From: Mycobacteriaceae bacterium
GTDB lineage: Bacteria > Actinomycetota > Actinomycetes > Mycobacteriales > Mycobacteriaceae
Length of the DNA: 9,731 nt
Direction: 5' to 3'
Assembly (NCBI GenBank): GCA_019242135.1
Contig: JAFAWC010000349.1
Span: forward strand, 1-9,731
Shown here: piece by piece, positions 6,799 through 9,731 of the stretch
Numbering within the stretch: the first letter of the stretch is position 1
How the letters are laid out: the number at the start of each line of letters is the position of its first letter
The notes under the pieces: generated by a model
The model's database searches: none
Seen by the model: the letters and a program-made list of their open reading frames with translations, nothing else
What the model was told of the DNA's origin: nothing
Translations under genes and position numbers: made by a program

Positions 6799-7923
6799 AT
6801 GCGCATCGGGATGGTGTGCCCGTACTCGTTCGACGTCCCGGGCGGGGTCCAGTCGCATGTGCTGCAGCTGGCCGAGGTGATGCAGGCGCGCGGACACCAG
6901 GTCAGCGTGCTCGCACCCTCCTCGTCGCACGTCACGCTGCCCGACTACGTGGTGTCCGGTGGCAAGGCGGTGCCGATCCCGTACAACGGTTCCGTCGCGC
7001 GGCTGCGCTTCGGGCCCGCCACCCACCGCAAGGTCAAGCGCTGGCTGGCCGACGGCGACTTCGACGTGCTGCACCTGCACGAGCCCAACGCGCCCAGCCT
7101 GTCGATGCTGGCGCTGGCCGTGGCCGAAGGACCGATCGTCGCGACATTTCACACCTCGACCACCAAATCGCTGACGCTGACGGTGTTTCAGGGCATCCTG
7201 CGGCCGTTCCACGAGAAGATCGTGGGCCGCATCGCGGTGTCAGATCTCGCTCGCCGCTGGCAGATGGAGGCGCTGGGCTCCGACGCGGTGGAGATCCCCA
7301 ACGGCGTGGATGTGGCGGCTTTCGCGAACGCTCCTCTGCTGACGGGATATCCGCGCCCGGGCAAAACCGTGCTGTTTTTGGGCCGCTTCGACGAACGGCG
7401 CAAGGGCATGGACGTGTTGTTGCGCGCGCTGCCGGCGCTGGCCGAGCGGTTCGGCGATGTGCAGGTGCTCATCGTCGGCCGCGGTGACGCGGACGAGCTC
7501 TGCGAGGAGGCGGGTCCGCTGGCCCGGCACCTGCGGTTCCTGGGCCAGGTGGACGACGACGAAAAGGCGTCGGCGCTGCGCAGCGCCGACGTGTACTGCG
7601 CACCGAACACCGGAGGGGAGAGCTTCGGCATCGTGCTGGTCGAGGCGATGGCCGCCGGCACGGCGGTGGTGGCCAGCGACCTCGACGCGTTCCGCCGGGT
7701 GCTGCGCGACGGCGAAGCCGGCCGGTTGGTCGCGGTCGACGACGGCGCGGCGCTGGCCGATGCGCTCATCGACGTTCTCGGCGACGACGCGCTGCGCCAG
7801 CGATACGTCACCGCCGCCACGGCGGCGGTGCACCGATACGACTGGTCGGTGGTGGCCCGACAGATCATGCGGGTGTATGAGACGGTCGCGGCGACCGGCG
7901 TAAAGGTCGAGGTGGCGAGTTGA
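6799..7923 (+). CDS. pimA: Phosphatidyl-myo-inositol alpha-mannosyltransferase PimA
   Basis: A 374-residue GT-B glycosyltransferase of family GT4. It transfers mannose from GDP-mannose to phosphatidylinositol on the cytoplasmic membrane face, the first committed step of PIM synthesis. The N-terminal domain begins MRIGMVCPYSFDVPGGVQSH, with the Gly-Gly loop at 15-16. VATFHTSTTK gives His118. The C-terminal donor domain has LFLGRFDERRKGMDVL, giving Arg196 and Lys202, and PNTGGESFGIVLVEAMA, giving Glu274 of the EX7E motif with Glu282. These positions coincide with the catalytic and donor-binding residues known from Mycobacterium smegmatis PimA (His118, Arg196, Lys202, Glu274). A short basic stretch at 76-82 (HRKVKRW) is consistent with its peripheral membrane association. 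The start follows the patA stop by one base, and its TGA overlaps the TTG of the Nudix gene. Confidence 0.97.
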   Translation: MRIGMVCPYSFDVPGGVQSHVLQLAEVMQARGHQVSVLAPSSSHVTLPDYVVSGGKAVPIPYNGSVARLRFGPATHRKVKRWLADGDFDVLHLHEPNAPSLSMLALAVAEGPIVATFHTSTTKSLTLTVFQGILRPFHEKIVGRIAVSDLARRWQMEALGSDAVEIPNGVDVAAFANAPLLTGYPRPGKTVLFLGRFDERRKGMDVLLRALPALAERFGDVQVLIVGRGDADELCEEAGPLARHLRFLGQVDDDEKASALRSADVYCAPNTGGESFGIVLVEAMAAGTAVVASDLDAFRRVLRDGEAGRLVAVDDGAALADALIDVLGDDALRQRYVTAATAAVHRYDWSVVARQIMRVYETVAATGVKVEVAS

Positions 7924-8954
7924 CGACCTGGGCAGCGGTCGCCGCGGCGCTGCTGCTCGTCATCGCCTTCGCGGTGGCGGTCTCGGCGTATCAGACGGCG
8001 AACCGGCTTGACCGGCTGCATGTCCGATACGACCTGTCCTGGCAGGCGCTGGACGCCGCGTTGGCGCGGCGAGCCGTGGTCGCCCGTGCGGTCGCCGCCG
8101 ACGCGTACGGCTCAGGTGAGCGGTGCCGGCGGTTGAGCGCGCTGGCCGACGCCGCCGAACGGGCGCCCCGGTCGGGCCGGGAGGCCGCCGAAAACGAGCT
8201 GTCCGCGGAGCTCGCGACGGTCGACACCGCGGCGCTGCGGCCCGCGCTGATCGCCGAGCTGGCCGATGCCGAAGCGCGGGTGCTTTTGGCGCGCCGTTTC
8301 CACAACGACGCAGTGCGCGACACCCTGGCGCTGCGGGAGCGGCCCCCGGTGCGGTTGCTGCGCCTCGGCGGAACGGCGCCGCTGCCAACCTATTTCGAGA
8401 TCGCGGAGCGCGCGCAGATCTCCGAAGATGATGCCGGGGTCGTCACCGTGCGCACGTCGGCGCGCGTGGTGCTGCTCGACGAGCGGGGATGCGTGCTGCT
8501 GCTGTGGGGCTCCGACCCCGCGCGGGCGGACGACGACGTCCCGCGGTGGTGGTTCACGGTGGGTGGCCAGGCGCGGCCGGGGGAGAGTCTGCAACGCGCG
8601 GCCGCGCGGGAAGTGTACGAGGAGACGGGACTGCGCGCGCATCCCGACGAAATGATCGGCCCGGTGTGGCGACGCGACGCGATCCTCGACTTCAACAACG
8701 CGGTGATCCGCAGCCACGAAATGTTCTTCGTGCACCGCACCCGCCGGTTCGATCCGTCAACGGCCGGCCACAGCGCACTGGAGCGGCGCTACATCCACGG
8801 CCATCGCTGGTGTGACGCCGCCGACATCGCGGCCCTCGTCGACGCCGGCGAAGCGGTGTACCCCGTCCAGCTCGGTGAACTGCTCCCGGAGGCCAACGTG
8901 CTGGCCGACGCTCGCGTGGCGGCCGAACCCCGAGAACCACAGCCGATCCGCTGA
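7920..8954 (+). CDS. Membrane-anchored Nudix hydrolase with an N-terminal LemA-like domain (Rv2609c-like)
   Basis: A 344-residue protein with three parts. Residues 4-23 ([20 protein letters not shown]) form a membrane segment, followed by arginines at 29, 32 and 36, which suggests the rest lies in the cytoplasm. Residues about 24-163 look like a LemA-family helical domain: ALDAALARR (43-51) parallels the family's ID.QL.RR, then [10 protein letters not shown] (89-98), then [15 protein letters not shown] (124-138) with TYFEIAE (157-163) parallel the C-terminal ARR.YN.AVR.YN and yFE motifs. Residues about 175-320 are the Nudix domain, with a complete Nudix box GX5EX7REUXEEXGU from Gly216 through Glu222, REVYEETGL (230-238). 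Nudix enzymes cleave nucleoside diphosphate-linked substrates, and the substrate here is unknown. The TTG start overlaps the pimA stop (TTGA) with a GAGGTGG stretch upstream. Conservation beside pimA suggests a link to PIM or nucleotide-sugar metabolism, but that is inference. Confidence 0.9.
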   Translation: MTTWAAVAAALLLVIAFAVAVSAYQTANRLDRLHVRYDLSWQALDAALARRAVVARAVAADAYGSGERCRRLSALADAAERAPRSGREAAENELSAELATVDTAALRPALIAELADAEARVLLARRFHNDAVRDTLALRERPPVRLLRLGGTAPLPTYFEIAERAQISEDDAGVVTVRTSARVVLLDERGCVLLLWGSDPARADDDVPRWWFTVGGQARPGESLQRAAAREVYEETGLRAHPDEMIGPVWRRDAILDFNNAVIRSHEMFFVHRTRRFDPSTAGHSALERRYIHGHRWCDAADIAALVDAGEAVYPVQLGELLPEANVLADARVAAEPREPQPIR

Positions 8955-8960
8955 GCGACC

Positions 8961-9203
8961 TCAGCGTCCGGCCATGCCCAGCAGGTCACCGCCGACGAAC
9001 CTGGTCGGCTTCACCCCGGACGCGACCGGGGTGGTCGGCGTCGGGGACTCCTGTTCTGCGACATAGGCCGTGGACTGGTCAGCGGCGGTATGGGAGAGCG
9101 CCAGGGTCGTCGCGCCCATCATCATCAGTGCGCCCGCGCCGGCGAACAAGCCGGCCATCTTCACGGCCGTGCGGCGCTGCAGTGCCGATCCGTGTCGTTT
9201 CAT
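8961..9203 (-). CDS. Small exported or membrane-anchored protein of unknown function
   Basis: An 80-residue protein. The N-terminus is basic ([15 protein letters not shown], 1-15), followed by a hydrophobic stretch at about 16-37 ([22 protein letters not shown]) and an Ala-rich HTAADQS that could be a signal peptidase site near 40-42. QRRTAVK is only a loose match to the twin-arginine motif, so Sec export or a single membrane anchor is equally possible. The remaining ~38 residues contain a Ser/Thr/Pro linker ([12 protein letters not shown]) and the end [17 protein letters not shown] do not recognise the family. The ATG at 9203 has AGGGGA (9208-9213 on the top strand) four bases upstream, and the codons are strongly GC-ending in this frame, both of which favour a real gene over the overlapping top-strand frames. 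A longer reading up to 9269 is open but lacks such a site. It converges on the Nudix gene and diverges from pdxS. Confidence 0.75.
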   Translation of the reverse strand: MKRHGSALQRRTAVKMAGLFAGAGALMMMGATTLALSHTAADQSTAYVAEQESPTPTTPVASGVKPTRFVGGDLLGMAGR

Positions 9204-9207
9204 CACA

Positions 9208-9213
9208 TCCCCT
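9208..9213 (-). promoter_or_regulatory. Ribosome binding site of the small exported protein gene
   Basis: AGGGGA on the bottom strand, four bases before the ATG at 9203. It favours this ATG over the adjacent GTG codon directly upstream (9204-9206) and over the longer in-frame start at 9269. Confidence 0.6.
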
Positions 9214-9350
9214 ATCGGGTCACCGCCCAGCTGCCGCGTTCCCGCACGGGACAGGACCCGGGCTCCCACCAGCCGAAGCTACTTCTGTCCGGTGGCCCGC
9301 GCCACACCTCGCGCCGCGGTCGTGGCCGAAATTCGCTGGTGACCACCCAC

Positions 9351-9356
9351 TAGACT
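9351..9356 (+). promoter_or_regulatory. pdxS: Candidate -10 element of the pdxS promoter
   Basis: TAGACT matches TANNNT 38 bases upstream of the pdxS GTG, giving an expected transcription start near 9363 and a leader of about 32 bases. No strong -35 is present; TTCGCT at 9332-9337 is too close. The intergenic region between the small exported gene and pdxS is 191 bases. Apart from this element, the palindrome next to it and the two ribosome binding sites, I see nothing in it. Confidence 0.4.
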
Positions 9357-9359
9357 GGT

Positions 9360-9369
9360 CCGGTACCGG
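9360..9369 (+). repeat. Perfect 10-base palindrome at the expected pdxS transcription start
   Basis: CCGGTACCGG is its own reverse complement. It begins three bases after the candidate -10, so it covers the predicted start of transcription, a place where a bound repressor would block initiation. The symmetry does not extend outward (T at 9359 faces G at 9370). A 10-base palindrome in GC-rich DNA can arise by chance, so an operator role is speculative. Confidence 0.3.
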
Positions 9370-9380
9370 GCATTACCGAC

Positions 9381-9389
9381 AGGAAGAGG
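9381..9389 (+). promoter_or_regulatory. pdxS: Ribosome binding site of pdxS
   Basis: The purine-rich AGGAAGAGG ends five bases before the GTG at 9395 and supports this codon as the start, rather than the later in-frame ATG codons at 9446 and 9455. Confidence 0.65.
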
Positions 9390-9394
9390 CAGCA

Positions 9395-9731
9395 GTGGAG
9401 ACCGGCGCACGCGGGCAGACCGGAACTGCACGAGTCAAACGCGGCATGGCCGAGATGCTCAAGGGCGGCGTCATCATGGACGTCGTCACGCCGGAACAGG
9501 CCCGCATCGCTGAAGGCGCCGGCGCGGTCGCGGTGATGGCGCTCGAACGCGTGCCGGCCGACATCCGCCGTGAGGGCGGCGTCTCGCGGATGAGCGATCC
9601 GGAGATGATCCGCGAGATCCAGGCGGCGGTCTCCATTCCGGTCATGGCAAAGTGTCGGATCGGGCATTTTGTGGAGGCGGAGATCCTCGAGGCGCTGGAG
9701 GTCGACTTTATCGACGAGAGCGAAGTCCTGA
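9395..9731 (+). CDS. pdxS: Pyridoxal 5'-phosphate synthase subunit PdxS, N-terminal part, cut by the window edge
   Basis: The first 112 residues of PdxS (also called SnzP/Pdx1). With the glutaminase PdxT this subunit makes pyridoxal 5'-phosphate from ribose 5-phosphate, glyceraldehyde 3-phosphate and glutamine-derived ammonia. The visible part covers the start of the (beta/alpha)8 barrel. It contains [17 protein letters not shown], with the Asp-containing VIMDV strand. Next comes [20 protein letters not shown], then the catalytic-lysine strand [15 protein letters not shown], in which the lysine of MAK is the one that forms the ribose 5-phosphate adduct, and finally the [14 protein letters not shown] block. 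The match is very strong. The 17-residue N-terminal extension before KRGMAEML is of the usual mycobacterial size. The gene lies outside the PIM operon, with its own likely promoter. No pdxR-type regulator gene is in the window. Confidence 0.97.
   Translation, partial: METGARGQTGTARVKRGMAEMLKGGVIMDVVTPEQARIAEGAGAVAVMALERVPADIRREGGVSRMSDPEMIREIQAAVSIPVMAKCRIGHFVEAEILEALEVDFIDESEVL

Noticed and set aside
6794..6799. TTGACA at the patA-pimA junction, a perfect -35 hexamer
   Set aside because: No TANNNT occurs at 16-18 bases downstream; the nearest, at about 23 bases, ends in CG. It is best explained by the patA stop codon next to the pimA start.
9204..9245. ECF-sigma-like GGGAAC on the bottom strand upstream of the small exported gene
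   Set aside because: No CGTT-like -10 occurs at the required 16-18 base spacing, so it is probably chance.
9070..9353. Top-strand open frames opposite the small exported protein gene
   Set aside because: They have no ribosome binding site or recognisable motif. The bottom-strand frame has both a good site and GC-ending codons.

Overview
The window is high-GC DNA (codon third positions almost always G or C). It carries the phosphatidylinositol mannoside (PIM) biosynthesis locus typical of mycobacteria: thrS, a HIT-family gene, pgsA, patA, pimA and a Nudix gene, followed by pdxS. From memory this is the order of Mycobacterium tuberculosis Rv2614c to Rv2609c with Rv2606c beyond. The pdxH and PPE genes that I recall between the Nudix gene and pdxS in M. 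tuberculosis are absent here. A small exported protein on the opposite strand takes their place. Together with the unrelated genes upstream of thrS, this suggests a non-tuberculous mycobacterium (Mycolicibacterium-like) or a close relative.

Left part (1-2515): a DUF1990 gene, truncated by the window edge, reads leftward. It is divergent from a rightward cluster of an aldo/keto reductase, a carboxymuconolactone-decarboxylase-like protein without the usual cysteine pair, and a hotdog-fold thioesterase-like protein. These look like accessory redox, detoxification or acyl-CoA genes. The reductase may be read from a leaderless mRNA. A ten-codon mini-ORF with a strong ribosome binding site sits directly before the second gene.

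Central part (2516-8954): a likely promoter near 2555 precedes a tightly packed six-gene operon. Four of its five junctions are 4-base stop/start overlaps (GTGA three times, TTGA once) and the fifth has a single base between genes. ThrRS charges tRNA-Thr. The HIT enzyme probably breaks down Ap4A, a side product of aminoacyl-tRNA synthetases. PgsA makes phosphatidylinositol phosphate, PimA adds the first mannose to phosphatidylinositol, and PatA acylates that mannose. The last gene is a membrane-anchored Nudix hydrolase whose N-terminal half appears to be a LemA-family domain. That fusion is the most interesting observation in the window.

Right part (8955-9731): the small exported protein gene converges on the Nudix gene with six bases between their stops. 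Its start faces that of pdxS (pyridoxal 5'-phosphate synthase synthase subunit) across a 191-base gap. The gap holds a -10-like element and a perfect 10-base palindrome at the expected pdxS transcription start. pdxS runs off the right edge. I saw no tRNA, rRNA, CRISPR array, insertion sequence or clear intrinsic terminator.
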